From Bacteroidales bacterium (lineage in GTDB: Bacteria > Bacteroidota > Bacteroidia > Bacteroidales > WRGA01): a stretch of DNA of 6,297 bases. This document shows positions 5,821 to 6,297 of the stretch, piece by piece. The position numbers and the translations under genes are program-made. Where the stretch lies: the NCBI GenBank assembly GCA_031279795.1, contig JAITHZ010000174.1, positions 1 through 6,297 on the forward strand, in the 5' to 3' direction. Position 1 is the stretch's first letter. Every line of letters starts with the position of its first letter. Below the pieces are notes generated by a model that was given only the letters and a program-made list of their open reading frames with translations, was not told where the DNA came from and did not search any database.

Positions 5821-6297
5821 ATGAAAAAATTGAAGGAAATTTATTTACGAATTACTGGCAATCCATTGCTTGGCTATATTCCATTATATATTTTTACGAT
5901 TACTGACTATATCACTACAACAGAAATAGCGCTGATAAGCAGTTTTTTAGCATGTTCGCTGACATTTGTTTTGGTAGTAGTTCTGGGCGGACGGGGAAAT
6001 GTGCACGCGGCACTCTTCTGTGCAGTATCGTTGATTAGTATCTCAATTTTAACCATTCTTTTCCTGATTCCTGGCTTTGAGGAGATTAAAGAGCAATATC
6101 ATGACTATTCGCAGCTGTTTTCGGAAATTGTTATTGCTAGCGTCCTCTTGCTGATTGTTTCGTTGAAAGGCCGCATACAGCGCTATTTCATCACTACCAT
6201 CAGGTCGAATATTTCGGCCACTTTTCTCAGCAGCATCGACGAATACATCTACATTACCCGCATAACGTTGTATATTTTACTGGCGCACATGGTGACA
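5821..6297 (+). CDS. Multi-pass membrane protein, 3' end beyond window
   Basis: An open frame of 159 codons with no stop before the window edge, so the gene is 3'-partial. It starts MKKLKEIYLRITGNPLLGYI, 40 nt after the lipA stop. Hydrophobic segments lie at about residues 15-31, 36-57, 61-84 and 102-115, with a positively charged N-terminus and a short loop FEEIKEQYHDYS at 86-97; another hydrophobic stretch begins near 149 (LYILLAH). This pattern fits an integral inner-membrane protein with at least four spans. I do not recognise the family, and no catalytic motif is visible in this part. Same strand and close spacing suggest read-through from lipA. The frame is open upstream to the lipA T9 run, but 5821 is the only ATG start in frame there. 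Low-complexity hydrophobic sequence makes homology guesses unsafe. Confidence 0.75.
   Translation, partial: MKKLKEIYLRITGNPLLGYIPLYIFTITDYITTTEIALISSFLACSLTFVLVVVLGGRGNVHAALFCAVSLISISILTILFLIPGFEEIKEQYHDYSQLFSEIVIASVLLLIVSLKGRIQRYFITTIRSNISATFLSSIDEYIYITRITLYILLAHMVT

Overview
The window looks like a chromosomal segment from a member of the Bacteroidota, most likely the order Bacteroidales. Three things point there. Promoter-like elements match the Bacteroidetes -7 consensus TAnnTTTG. Start codons are preceded by A/T-rich leaders without a clear Shine-Dalgarno. A gene at 3901-4539 encodes a protein that reads as the DUF3256 family, which I know only from Bacteroidales. The species cannot be fixed from this sequence.

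Layout, all real genes on the + strand. (1) Positions 1-56 hold a heptanucleotide tandem repeat, and a good Bacteroidetes-type promoter follows at 87-115. (2) Positions 150-4539 hold five tightly packed genes that look like one operon: an acidic-tailed protein of unknown function, a second unknown protein, an ATP-dependent DNA-ligase-like nucleotidyltransferase with an extra C-terminal domain, a YghZ-type aldo/keto reductase whose start overlaps the ligase stop by 4 nt, and a secreted DUF3256 protein. (3) Positions 4540-4949 are an AT-rich gap with a long imperfect palindrome (4769-4823) and a probable lipA promoter. (4) Positions 4950-5780 encode lipoyl synthase LipA, complete with both iron-sulfur cysteine motifs. 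(5) From 5821 to the window end runs the 5' part of an unrecognised multi-pass membrane protein.

The most interesting part is the first three genes. Two uncharacterised cytoplasmic proteins sit directly upstream of a ligase that keeps the nucleotidyltransferase motifs (KYDG, GGEGLVVR, YKIKP, RIRNDK) but carries about 118 extra C-terminal residues. The arrangement suggests a small nucleic-acid end-joining or repair module, possibly with dedicated partners. That function is inference. The reductase and the DUF3256 gene share the transcript by position but have no obvious biochemical link to the ligase. LipA is a standalone housekeeping gene. A T9 run at its very end makes an in-frame fusion with the downstream membrane gene possible after a one-base slip.
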